Source of the DNA: Betaproteobacteria bacterium
GTDB taxonomy: Bacteria > Pseudomonadota > Gammaproteobacteria > Burkholderiales > Rhodocyclaceae
Assembly: GCA_016234745.1 (NCBI GenBank)
Contig: JACRAR010000063.1
Coordinates: 1-59,280, forward strand
DNA length: 59,280 nt
Reading direction: 5' to 3'
Shown here one piece after another: positions 42,878 to 52,252 of this stretch. Made by a program: the position numbers and the translations under genes. The stretch's first letter is position 1, and every line of letters begins with the position of its first letter. The notes below the pieces were generated by a model, which saw only the letters and a list, made by a program, of their open reading frames with translations, was not told the DNA's origin and ran no database searches.

Positions 42878-45800
42878 TCACAGCCCCAAACCCTTCTTTC
42901 GCGCCAGTACCCCATCCACCCAACGCTTTTCATTGGCGCTGACGGGATAAAGTGCCGACAGTGCTTGCGCCAGCCGCCAGAAGCGCTGGTCATTGCCGGC
43001 GCCATCATCTACCAGGAATCGCTTCAAGGCCTCACCACGGCCGGTGGCGAAAAGAATCATGCTCTGGTGAATGCGGTCAAGCGTAGTTTCGCCAACACGC
43101 TTCACGGCTTTCTCGCCCCATGCGGTTTCATTGTCGCCGGCCTGCGCAAGCTCACCGAACAGATCCATCTGAGGCGCTTTTTTCTTGCGTCCACCGCTGA
43201 GTGCCTGCGCTTGATCCTTGCCGAAGAGGTATTGGGTGCGCTCGGTGACGGGCAATAGGCGCGCCGTCTCGCCAGAGACTTCGATGACATGCTTCAAGTC
43301 TTCGAGGTTGGCGCCCAAGCCTTGTGAAATTTTGCGCGCCGCATCGTATTCGAGAACGAAGCCACCCTTCGATTTTCCGCTCCTGCCCTTAGTATCTTCA
43401 TCATCGTCGGAGTCTTCTTCCTCTGCCGCACTTTCTACGCCACCGGCCGCCCCCGCATTGAGGGTCCATAACCACATCGCGGTCAGCCGCGCATCGGGTT
43501 CAAAAGCGGCTGTATCGGCGTCCTTGAACACCTGGGCCAGCGCCTCCTTGGCGACGGCCGCCCATATGTGTTCAAGATATTCTTTGAGCATGACGGTTTC
43601 GCCGCTGGCCTTCTCGACATGGGAATAGCGAGAGAATATTTCGAGAGCTGGGCCGAGGCAGGCGAAGATCGCATCCGCGCCGACTACGCCTTCGTCGACT
43701 AAGCGCGGCATCCATTCGTGGATGCGGCGGGGTAATTCCTGCAAAACGTCACGCCAATCGCCGACTTCGTCCGTGCGCACCGAGCCATTTGGATTCTCGC
43801 GAGGGCGGCATACAAGATGTACGGAGGAAGCGAGCCGCGCTTGTCCCGCAGCGGCAATCCGCGCTTCCATTTCCGTGTCAATCGGCCATGAGCCTGTAAT
43901 AATCCACCCGGCGTCAACGACGGCTTTCAGAATGGCTTCCCAACTCGCAGTCGTCTTGCTTGCGAAAACGATTGTGCCAATGCCGTCAGGTCGAAGTACG
44001 CGCCGGCCTTCCGCGAATGCTTTCGTCAACTCTCTCTCATAAAATGCAATTGCTTTTGTGGATGTGCTCAACTCGTGCGGTCTATCCACTACGATTTCAG
44101 CCGATTTAGGAGTGGCATCGTCTTTGAATAATTCGGTGTGGGTAGTTCCTAGTGACCGCCGAAGCCAAACATAAAAAAAGTCAGCTAAATGAGAATAGGG
44201 AACTGCGTCGTAGTAAGGCGGGTCCGTAATGAACGCATCAGCAGAGTCAGAAGGCATTGGATGTGCAGCGGCAGATGCGTTCTCAACGTGGCCCCCAACG
44301 CTTCTGCTGACAGTTTCGCGCTCCAGGACATTCACAATCCAATCGCACGCACCAGAAAAGCCGCCAGTTGAAAGCGACAAGGGAGAAACCTCGCAAAAAT
44401 CCCAGACCATCGGAATTGCTTGCCTGCCGAACGTGTTGCCAATAAATTCACCCGCCGCTACCCAACGGCAAATAGACGAATTGTAGTCAGCTTGCCTGTC
44501 GAGGGCGAATGCAAGAAGAGTCTGAACAGGTGCCGCAATGTCATCAACATCCTGCTTTTCCGAGATCGTCCTGATTCTGTCCGCGATAGTAGCCAACGCG
44601 AGACTTTGACGTGTGCTGAACAAATCACCCCACTTGGACATGCCATAAATTGGAGCGCTGATGCGACGTATCTCGTTAAGCGAAATCGGCTCTTCCGGCA
44701 CCAGAGAGAATGGTCCGTTATGAGTTTTTTTGCGGCGGTCGAGTTCAACACTTGCACTCCTGATCGCATCATGGTCTCGATTCGCCGGCAATCGGTAAGA
44801 ACGACCTTGCTCATTGGGGTAAGTTTGGACAACACACATGAGTCGCGCATCATTTGCGCCACCACAACGAACTTTGAATTGCCGTCGCACGCTCGTGACC
44901 GGTGTGGTATAGCCGCAGCAGGGACACGTCCCTGATCCACGTTTCACTGTGCCATCAAATTTTGGATTTACGATTTCCGCTTTACGATTTGTCTGGTCAA
45001 CCCACTTGCCGCTTTCCTTCACCATGATCTGAAAATCAACTCGCTTGGCCTTCGGGTTCGGCACGAGTTGCAGGGCGACGGAGCGATTGGCTTTCTTGGA
45101 GAGCCAGAGGGAGCGGATGAGCGGCACCTCCGCACCGCAGCCTGGGCCTTCGCATTGAATCGTCCGTGCCCAGAGATAGGCGATTGGCGTCGCGCCATCA
45201 GCGTCCTTGGGGTAGAACTCGGCCAGTTCCTTTTCGGCTTCGCGCTTGATCCACTCGCCCCATTTGCGGACTTCATCGGCGAGACGCTGGCCGTATTTTG
45301 GGATGTATTCGAGGACAACTTTGTTGAGCAAGACGGGGATGGGATTCAGGTCACTGGCAAAGGCGTCCGCGCCCACGCGCAAGGCTTCCAGCGGAATGGA
45401 GCCGCCACCGCAAAACGGGTCCACGACGAGCGGACGGGTGTCGGGCGCGCCGCCCAGCGCTTCATGCGAGGCCTGAGTAAGCGCACGGCTGGTGGCAAGA
45501 TATTCCTTAACCTTCGAGTTGTCCCAGTTAGCGAAGTCCGCGATGAAGTCCAGCAGAGCCCCCCGCAATTCCAGCGTGTCATCGAAATGCGCCGGTTTCT
45601 TGCGTGCGTCTTCGAAGCGCGGCCGGCTGTCCTCGGACAGGAGAATCTGTCGTTCGTGGGAAGTCCACTCCAGCATTGCTGCACGCGCCGTCTTTCGGAA
45701 GAGTTCGGGGCAAAGCGGATCGACCGGATCGGGCCAAAGCGCCGCACAGATTACCGCGCGGCACGCCGCCAGGGGCCGCCGCGCCCACCAGATGTGCAGG

Positions 45801-45904
45801 GTGGAGATATGTCCGTGGCGGATGCTTTTCTCGCGCCGCGAATGGGCTGAGATGCGTTTGATCGGCAGGTCGACTTCGATGAGGCGCTTGGGATAAGCCG
45901 TCAT
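42878..45904 (-). CDS. DUF1156 adenine-specific DNA methyltransferase (defence operon gene 4)
   Basis: A 1008-residue COG1743-type methylase. The N-terminal DUF1156 region has the characteristic IEVDLPIKRISAHSRREKSIRHGHISTLHIWWARRPLAACRAVICAAL. SAM motif I is VVDPFCGGGSIPLEALRVGA (about 164-183); the catalytic DPPY motif is FITDPPYYDAVPYSHLADFFYVWLRR (about 560-585). Cysteine pairs (CEGPGCGAEV and CPCCGYTTP) form the zinc ribbon. An acidic low-complexity stretch (AEEEDSDDDEDTKG) occurs near the C-terminus. Expected to methylate N6-adenine and mark self DNA. Its ATG overlaps the ParA-like stop (ATGA). Confidence 0.9.
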   Translation of the reverse strand: MTAYPKRLIEVDLPIKRISAHSRREKSIRHGHISTLHIWWARRPLAACRAVICAALWPDPVDPLCPELFRKTARAAMLEWTSHERQILLSEDSRPRFEDARKKPAHFDDTLELRGALLDFIADFANWDNSKVKEYLATSRALTQASHEALGGAPDTRPLVVDPFCGGGSIPLEALRVGADAFASDLNPIPVLLNKVVLEYIPKYGQRLADEVRKWGEWIKREAEKELAEFYPKDADGATPIAYLWARTIQCEGPGCGAEVPLIRSLWLSKKANRSVALQLVPNPKAKRVDFQIMVKESGKWVDQTNRKAEIVNPKFDGTVKRGSGTCPCCGYTTPVTSVRRQFKVRCGGANDARLMCVVQTYPNEQGRSYRLPANRDHDAIRSASVELDRRKKTHNGPFSLVPEEPISLNEIRRISAPIYGMSKWGDLFSTRQSLALATIADRIRTISEKQDVDDIAAPVQTLLAFALDRQADYNSSICRWVAAGEFIGNTFGRQAIPMVWDFCEVSPLSLSTGGFSGACDWIVNVLERETVSRSVGGHVENASAAAHPMPSDSADAFITDPPYYDAVPYSHLADFFYVWLRRSLGTTHTELFKDDATPKSAEIVVDRPHELSTSTKAIAFYERELTKAFAEGRRVLRPDGIGTIVFASKTTASWEAILKAVVDAGWIITGSWPIDTEMEARIAAAGQARLASSVHLVCRPRENPNGSVRTDEVGDWRDVLQELPRRIHEWMPRLVDEGVVGADAIFACLGPALEIFSRYSHVEKASGETVMLKEYLEHIWAAVAKEALAQVFKDADTAAFEPDARLTAMWLWTLNAGAAGGVESAAEEEDSDDDEDTKGRSGKSKGGFVLEYDAARKISQGLGANLEDLKHVIEVSGETARLLPVTERTQYLFGKDQAQALSGGRKKKAPQMDLFGELAQAGDNETAWGEKAVKRVGETTLDRIHQSMILFATGRGEALKRFLVDDGAGNDQRFWRLAQALSALYPVSANEKRWVDGVLARKKGLGL

Positions 45905-46905
45905 GCTGACTTTGCCATGCCTATACGCTCCAGCACCTTTTTCGCCAGTACCTGGAAATCCTTGTAAGCATCCTGGACCGCATAGGAGTGGGCGCCGATG
46001 GCGCCGTCCGCCGAGCGCAGCAGGAACAGGGGCTTTCTTGCCTCCATCGCCATTGGCGCAAGGCTATGGTAATGCTTCAACAAGGCAAGGCATTCCGGGT
46101 CTGCTGCGACTGCGGGTGCCTTCAAGACTTTCTTGCCCAAGACGCTTTGGCGGTACTCCAGGGGCATCCGATTGAGCCAGCGGTCATAGGCTTTAACCGG
46201 CCTTGACAGACGTACGCCATGTTGCTGGGCCAGATAGCCAATCGGCGTCATCAGGCCTTTGGGCAAGGCGATAGTTGGCGTCGTCCAGTTGTCGACCCGC
46301 TTGTTCCACAGCGAGCGCCAGCTACGTAGCGTCGGGCCAAGGTTACGCAGCCCCTGCAACGAGAACAGGTCGACTCCCAATGGAATCATTACAAAATCCG
46401 ATGCGATAAGTGCCGCCCGGTTTATCGCGCCGAGATTCGGCCCAACGTCTACCAGTATCATGTCCGCATCGTGCGCCTGCGCTGCCTGTTGCATGACCTG
46501 CCAAAAAGCAGTTAGCACTTTGAAGGGGCGCACCAGATTCTGGTCACTCATGGCTAACGGCCATTGCGCGGACAACTCATCCTCGAATCCGGAGAGCGCC
46601 AGATCGCCGGCAATCAATGAAATCTCCCGCGTAATCTTGATGCGTTCGGCGATCCGGATGTCGCCGACTTCAAGCAAGGGCTGGATGCAGCGAAAGATCG
46701 TGTTGGGCTGATCGGGAGTGTTTTCCCATAGGTCCTCAAGCCGGTCTTCGTCGAGAAACGCTGCGGTCAGATTCGCTTGCGGATCAAGGTCTATGGCAAG
46801 AACCCGCTTCCCCATCTCGCCAAACATCCAGGTCAAATGATAGGCGAGCGAGGTCTTGCCAACTCCGCCCTTGTTATTGAAGAAGGTCAGTACCGGAATG
46901 CTCAT
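45901..46905 (-). CDS. ParA/Soj-like ATPase (defence operon gene 3)
   Basis: A 334-residue P-loop ATPase with deviant Walker A FFNNKGGVGKTSLAYHL (about 8-24), switch I-type DLDPQANLTAAFL, and Walker B ADMILVDVGPNLGAINRAAL. Cognate partner ParB or parS is not present, so this is not a plasmid partition locus; it sits fourth-to-last in the operon, overlapping both neighbours (ATGA with the methylase, 4 bp with the AlbA_2 gene). C-terminal region (about 240-334) is distinct from plasmid ParA. Possibly an ATP-dependent switch that positions or activates the complex. Confidence 0.85.
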   Translation of the reverse strand: MSIPVLTFFNNKGGVGKTSLAYHLTWMFGEMGKRVLAIDLDPQANLTAAFLDEDRLEDLWENTPDQPNTIFRCIQPLLEVGDIRIAERIKITREISLIAGDLALSGFEDELSAQWPLAMSDQNLVRPFKVLTAFWQVMQQAAQAHDADMILVDVGPNLGAINRAALIASDFVMIPLGVDLFSLQGLRNLGPTLRSWRSLWNKRVDNWTTPTIALPKGLMTPIGYLAQQHGVRLSRPVKAYDRWLNRMPLEYRQSVLGKKVLKAPAVAADPECLALLKHYHSLAPMAMEARKPLFLLRSADGAIGAHSYAVQDAYKDFQVLAKKVLERIGMAKSA

Positions 46906-48107
46906 GTCTTTCTCCGCACCGTGACAAATACGAGGGTGTCCTCAGGTTCGAACACAGCGGGCGGATTGCCGTTGGCTATCAGCTCCCGCTGCGCGGTTTG
47001 AATGCCGACCCCGAATCGCTGCACAAATCCCAGAACACGCATGGCCTCGGCGAGGTTTGGGTTGCGATAGTCGGTGTAGCCAGGTTTGCCGAAATTTTGA
47101 CGGGTGACGATTCCGTAAGGGCCTCCCGGGTTGGTGATCTCTATTCGGTCATTGAACCAGGTAACACGTACCGGCGCGTTGGTGGCCTCATAGGTACGAT
47201 GCATCAAGGCATTGCGCGCAAGCTGCTGCAGGGCCGCCAAAGGGTAGTCGGGAGAGCGCTGTTCCACCGAACCGGTCTTGATATCCACCGCCGTCTGGAT
47301 ATGCGCTTCGAGTTTGTCGTCAAGGCGGCGAAGCATCTGCGCCAGCGGGCCATCGATGACCTCTTCATCTTTGATCGGATCAAAGAGGTTGGTTCCGTCG
47401 ATACGCAGGAACTGAATGTAGTCGCACGAAACCAAATCACGCGCCCGCGGGCTCAAAACGATGCACCCCAGAACCGTGGGTGTGGCGTTGTCGACGGACT
47501 CGATCATGCGGCTGGCCGCCAATCGCTCTTCGTAGGTTCTTTGGTTGACAGCCAGCACGTCCGCCGCCACGGCGGCCGGGAGGTATTCGCTTTCAAAGGT
47601 CGCACGGTTGAGGTCAGCCAGGTTCGCAAACGAAACCGGTTGAAGATCAAACGGCAAATCCCGATGGCGCCTTTTCTCGTTCAGGATGCGTTCGTCCTGC
47701 GCGCTCGCGATGTCGCGGCGCGGGCCGGTGCGTATCCAGACACGGCCCTTGTATCTCACCGGTGGCGAGTCCGCCGGCAGAACCGTGATAACAGCCATTT
47801 CCGCACCCTTGAGCTGCCGCTTTTCAACGGTCATTGTCGGGATTGGAAGAATACTTCCTTCGGAGCGGATACTGGCCAAGGTCAGCAGCAAGTCATCGCT
47901 TACGGCAAGGTTCTTGGGAGAACCGTCATCCCGCGCGCCGACAAATACGACACCGGGCGCGGCGTAATTCGGCAAGTCGTTGGCGAAGGCGCAGATCGCC
48001 TGCCGGACCTTTTCCGGCGCGTCACCGTTGAATGTCTCCTTGCGCTCTGCCCGGTCCGATTCGAGATCGTTCAGCAGCGCTTCCAGTTCGTTGTCATTCA
48101 GTTTCAT
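46902..48107 (-). CDS. AlbA_2/Schlafen-like domain protein with ATP-binding HTH (defence operon gene 2)
   Basis: A 401-residue protein. N-terminal AlbA_2 (SLFN) domain: ERKETFNGDAPEKVRQAICAFANDLPNYAAPGVVFVGARDDGSPKNL...PVRYKGRVWIRTGPRRDIASAQDERIL. C-terminal half resembles the HATPase-containing part of such transcriptional regulators: LARNALMHRTYEATNAPVRVTWFNDRIEITNPGGPYG. Known members bind nucleic acid and some act as regulators; others are nucleases. ATG 48107 overlaps the helicase 3' end by 14 bp. Confidence 0.8.
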   Translation of the reverse strand: MKLNDNELEALLNDLESDRAERKETFNGDAPEKVRQAICAFANDLPNYAAPGVVFVGARDDGSPKNLAVSDDLLLTLASIRSEGSILPIPTMTVEKRQLKGAEMAVITVLPADSPPVRYKGRVWIRTGPRRDIASAQDERILNEKRRHRDLPFDLQPVSFANLADLNRATFESEYLPAAVAADVLAVNQRTYEERLAASRMIESVDNATPTVLGCIVLSPRARDLVSCDYIQFLRIDGTNLFDPIKDEEVIDGPLAQMLRRLDDKLEAHIQTAVDIKTGSVEQRSPDYPLAALQQLARNALMHRTYEATNAPVRVTWFNDRIEITNPGGPYGIVTRQNFGKPGYTDYRNPNLAEAMRVLGFVQRFGVGIQTAQRELIANGNPPAVFEPEDTLVFVTVRRKT

Positions 48108-51100
48108 CTTGTGCTCCGTATTTGGCGCGTTCCTCTTGAAGCTCAACGGGGTGCCGGATTGAGTTCGCCTTCAGCCGGTAATGCTCGACCTTGACAATAG
48201 GCTGCCAGTCCAGGGTTACCGGATTACGCAGGATGTTAATCGATGGACTGGCCGATGCACAGTGGAACACGACGTAGAGCCAGTAGTCGTTTTTCATGCG
48301 CTGTGCAGTGCGGTATTCGTTCGACGTCAGGGCAATCTCGCCAATGTGGGATCGCCCCTTGACCTCGATGAAGCGAACGTCGATGGCAGTCTGGGGGTCT
48401 TCAGGGTGCAGCCGGCGCGAGATCAGGTCGAAGCCACGGTTGTCGCTCTCCACACTCTCGACCATGCGCCCTTCGGCTTCCTCGTGGGCGATCACGGCCT
48501 GAACGGCAATGCGCTCGATCTCGGGGTCGCTCACCATGGGCGCGATTCCAGGTGTCTCGCGCTCAGGATGCGGCAGCACCCAAGTGCGGCCGATGTGCTG
48601 GATGTCGCTCACGGAACATTGGCTTTCCTGAGCCAGTTCTTGGCGGCGGCCTTGCAATCGGTGATCGAGCTCCAGTAGCTTGTCTTCCGAAATCTTGATG
48701 CGGCCCTCGATGCCCTGTTCGCTGGACCCTGCCTCTTTTTGCGAAATGAGATCGGCGAGCAGCAGGTTTTCCCGGTTGATGATGGCGTTGAGGCTTAACT
48801 CGATGTGGCGCGAGATGATGGAAACTTCTCGTCCGCGTTCGCGGCGGGATTCCTCCAACAGCGGATTCAGCGCCCGTTCAAGCAGGACCACCTCGACCTG
48901 ATTTCGATCCGGGAGCGCCGCATCGTCCGGAACCGGTAGCGGCGTTTCGGCGGGTGTGAGGTCGAGGAAGATCGTCGGCTGCTTGATGGCCAGTTGACCA
49001 TCCATGCCGGTTTGAACCACGAACAGCCGCTTGCTGAGTACATTGCCACGGCCATCGCGGATGGATGCGCCGAATACATCCAGGCGGAATGGGATTTGGC
49101 TTTGCAGATCGAAGAACACCGCACCGCGCTTGAGGTGTTCCTGCACCTGACCCAACACGTCTTCGCGCACGACTTCAAACAGCGGGTGACCGGGCGTGAC
49201 CCATTCCAGGGTGGCGTCCTGCTTGAGCAACTCCTTGTCGAAGACAATATTTCCGTACTCTCGCCCCAGCTTGCCGAAGCGAGGCTCCAGGCGCTCGCCC
49301 GTCGGCCAAAGATTGCGGGGTACGCGGCCCAGCTTGTAGTACTTGGCATTAGTCTTAACCGGCTTGGGGGAGAGGCTGGTCATCGGCGCGGAGTTCAGGA
49401 AGAAATCTTCAATGACTTCGGGAACCAGCCGGCGTTCCTTGGCCTCGGCTGATTTGCCGACAATCGCGGAGAGATTCAACTCCTTTTTGGCCAGACCTTC
49501 GAGGGTAGACTTGGTGATGCCTTCGAAGCGACCTAGATCGACCTGCTCGACGATGCGCTGTTTGATCAGTTCCTCGGTCATTTGGTTGTGCGCATACATG
49601 TCGCGAAGCATTTTTTCCAGTTGGTTGGCCGGGAAAACGTCGCCGAGTACGTTGAAGATTTTGCCGGTGCGTTTCGGGTCCAGATCGTCCTGGATCGCCT
49701 CGATGCGCTCAAAGAGTTTGTGCAGCACGCGGCCTTCGCGCGTGTTGGTCGAAACAAAATTGAAAATCAGGCAATCCTTTTCCTGGCCATAGCGATGGAT
49801 GCGGCCCATGCGCTGCTCCAGGCGGACGGGGTTCCATGGAATATCGTAGTTGATCATCAACCAGCAGAATTGCAGGTTGATACCTTCGCCAGCGGCCTCG
49901 GTGGCAACGAGAACCTGGGCAGATTCGCGAAAATCACGCTCGGCGAATATGCGGGTGCCGGGGATGTCGCGGTCACCGATCTTCATGCCGCCGTGAATTT
50001 GTGTGAGGCTGAGTCCCCATTCGCGCAGCTTGCCCATGGGCCGCCCGTCGCGACCATCGCCCGCGAGGTAATCCAGAGTGTCCTTGTGCTCGGTGAATAC
50101 GAGGAGCTTCATTTTCGGATCGGCAAAGACCCCCTGCGAAGTCAGCAGCTCCTTTAAGGCGATGAGCTTGGTTTCGACTTCGCGCGTCTCCAGTTCGCGA
50201 GCGTGGCTGATGAGTTTGGACAGTTCGCCAATTTCTTCGCCTAGCGCGATGGGATCAACGTCGGCGACTACATCCTCAAGCTCGGAAATAATGTCCTGCT
50301 GCTCCTCGTCGGTCAGGTCGTCGAAATCTTCGGGCAGACGTTTGTTGACTTGCTCCTTCCGATACCCTTCCGGGTCCTTCAAAATCCGCTCACGTTTGTC
50401 GCGCATGCGTTCAAGACTACGACGAACCGCATACAAACTGGAGGCGAAGCGGCGTTGCAGCATCGCCATGGTGAATGCAAGTGCCCGACCGCGAGCTGAA
50501 TCATCCGCAGCGGCCTTGATCGATTGATCTTCGACGTAGCGGGTGAGGCGGTCGTAAAAATCCAGCTCTTCCTCGGAAATCTGGAATTCGGTCGTGGTGA
50601 CGTTACGTCGAGTGAAGAGCGCCTTGACGTGCCCGGTTTCCGGTTCAGGAAAGGTCACGAGCGCCTCTTTGACGCGGCGCAGATAGAACGGCGCTTCGTG
50701 ACGGTCCATTGCGTCTTCCAGACTGCTGATGTCTCCGTAGACATCTCGATCCAGAAGATTGAGAAACAGGCAGAAGTTTTTCGGATCGCCCTTGTGCGGT
50801 GTGGCGGTCATAAGCAGGTAGTGGTCGGTCATCTCGGCCAGCGACTCACCAAGCTGATAGGCGAGGGTTTTTTTTCGCTGCTGTAGGCGCTCATTTTGTG
50901 CGCTTCATCGACGATGATCAGATCCCAACGGCTGCGCAGCAAGGACTCCTTGGCGTCCTCGACCCGCGATACCCAGGACACCGAAGTGATGACCTGATCC
51001 TTCTCCTGCCAGGGATTCGAGCCATAGTTGGCGCGCAGCACATCGCTGCGGATGATCTCGAAATTCTCCCGAAATTTATCTTTTAGTTCGCGCTGCCATT

Positions 51101-51587
51101 GAAAGGTCAGACTGGCGGGGGTGATGATGAGGACGCGCTTGACGAGTCCGCGAATCTTCAACTCCTTGATCAATAGCCCGGCCATGATGGTTTTGCCGGC
51201 GCCGGGATCGTCGGCGAGGAGGAACCGTATGCGCGGCAGTTTCATGAAATACTCGTAGACCGCTTCCAACTGGTGTGGCAGCGGATCGACGCGGGCGATG
51301 GACAGCGAGAAGTAGGGGTCGTACTCGTAAGCCAGGCCCAGCCGCATCGCCTCGATGCCGAGACGGAACTTGCGGGCATCGCCGTCGAAGGGTTCGAGCG
51401 CCGGAGAGGCCGTGAGCAACGCGACCTGCTCCGCGCTAAGGATCGGTTCGAATACGGAATTGGATTGAATACCCTTCCCGACCAGCTTGACCGCCGAGCC
51501 CATCGGGATCGTGACAATGACCTGTACCGGCTCCGGAAATAGCGGGCCATGCACGGTTATGTTCGGTTTGAGTTCTTCTATACGCAC
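48094..51587 (-). pseudogene. SNF2/DEAD-type helicase with DUF3883, frameshifted at an A8 run (defence operon gene 1)
   Basis: Two overlapping reading frames, 51587-50829 (252 codons) and 50832-48094 (912 codons), make one helicase of about 1165 residues. First part: the motifs LLADDPGAGKTIMAGLLIKEL (Walker A 129-133), VLIITPASLTFQWQREL and DLIIVDEAHKMSAYS (DEAH 227-230). Second part: YLLMTATPHKGDPKNF (motif III), FTEHKDTLDYLAG, VATEAAGEGINLQFC and LEQRMGRIHRYGQ (motifs V, VI), and a C-terminal DUF3883-like domain with VRFIEVKGRSHIGEIALTSNEY. The frames are joined across a run of eight A (plus-strand T 50868-50875); nine A would restore SEKKTLAYQLGESLAEMTDHY. This may be an assembly error, a real mutation, or slippage-based expression. 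The second frame has its own ATG at 50832, giving a helicase without Walker A. Confidence 0.82.
50868..50875 (-). repeat. A8 homopolymer at the helicase frameshift
   Basis: Eight consecutive T on the plus strand (eight A in the mRNA), preceded by AGCG and followed by CCC. This is the point where the two helicase frames separate. Runs of eight to nine A are known sites of polymerase slippage. Confidence 0.85.
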
Positions 51588-51732
51588 TTCTATTCTCTGT
51601 TCATCTGCCGCACTTAGGCATCAACTTTTCTGGTGGGGGAGTCAAAAAAGTCATTCTGCCTTGTCCATAGGCTCACCAGATGAGCCATTGACCCACGAAA
51701 ATACTGGTGACATACTTAAGAAGCGGCCTATT
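51588..51732. other. Region between the divergent defence modules
   Basis: About 145 bp between the helicase start and the 44-residue peptide gene. Contains the inverted repeat at 51670-51686. No convincing sigma70 promoter was identified by eye for either strand. Confidence 0.35.
51670..51686. promoter_or_regulatory. Inverted repeat between divergent defence modules
   Basis: GGCTCA-CCAGA-TGAGCC, perfect 6-bp arms, 83 bp upstream of the helicase start and 47 bp upstream of the small peptide gene. Candidate operator for a shared regulator such as the AlbA_2 protein. Confidence 0.4.
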
Positions 51733-51867
51733 ATGCCGAAAAATCGCGCGCCTCTACTAGCTGTTTGGGCTCAAATTGGCATCAACGTTATCTCCATTTC
51801 CATCAAACTGCTGATTACCTTCAGCATGTTCTTCCTCTGGATTATCTTCAGAGCTTTTAAAAGATAA
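51733..51867 (+). CDS. 44-residue membrane peptide
   Basis: The frame starting ATG 51733 encodes a basic N-terminus (MPKNRAP), a long hydrophobic stretch (LLAVWAQIGINVISISIKLL, then ITFSMFFLWIIF) and a basic tail (RAFKR). This positive-hydrophobic-positive layout is that of a single-pass membrane peptide or type I-toxin-like protein. Ribosome binding site is weak. It lies just before the GIY-YIG gene cluster; could be a chance frame. Confidence 0.4.
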   Translation: MPKNRAPLLAVWAQIGINVISISIKLLITFSMFFLWIIFRAFKR

Positions 51868-51942
51868 CAATGTCGCCGCTCAACTGCTACCCCTATACTC
51901 CGGTATGACATTTGCTAATGAATTAGTTGTATAGGAAATCAA

Positions 51943-52206
51943 ATGGCCAACATAAATGAGCTTAGCCAAGGAAGCATACCCCTCGTCGGCGCTTGTTCTG
52001 GCGTATATTTTCTGTTCCACGATGATGAGTTGGTCTACGTTGGCCAAGGCTGGAACTGCTTGCTCCGAGTAGCAGAACACACTAGAAAGGACTCCGATAA
52101 GGTCTTCAATAGGTGGAATTACATTCGCGTTGATGACGAAGGAGAACGGAAGTCCAGAGAGCGGGAACTTCGTGCGCAACTAAAACCTCGATTCAACAAA
52201 ATTTGA
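51943..52206 (+). CDS. GIY-YIG protein 1 (short, single domain)
   Basis: An 87-residue protein that is almost only a GIY-YIG domain: SGVYFLFHDDELVYVGQGWN (GVY and YVGQ, replacing GIY and YIG), a R in LLRVAEHTRKD and a glutamate in the region RKSRERELRAQLKPRFN. The conserved arginine and glutamate are compatible with catalysis. SD AGGAAA upstream. First of three GIY-YIG genes in a row; 46 bp before the next. Confidence 0.78.
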   Translation: MANINELSQGSIPLVGACSGVYFLFHDDELVYVGQGWNCLLRVAEHTRKDSDKVFNRWNYIRVDDEGERKSRERELRAQLKPRFNKI

Positions 52207-52252
52207 CGTTCAGCCAGAGGCACGACTCACTGTCAAAGCTTTTGCTATTCAA

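Noticed and set aside
42292-43008. Longer version of the 194-residue protein starting at 43008
   Set aside because: The extra N-terminus lies inside the methylase gene and looks like a chance frame; ATG 42876 directly after the methylase stop fits better.
45901-46905. ParA-like gene considered as a plasmid or ICE partition locus
   Set aside because: No ParB, parS-like repeats, replication or transfer genes nearby; it overlaps both neighbours in the methylase operon.
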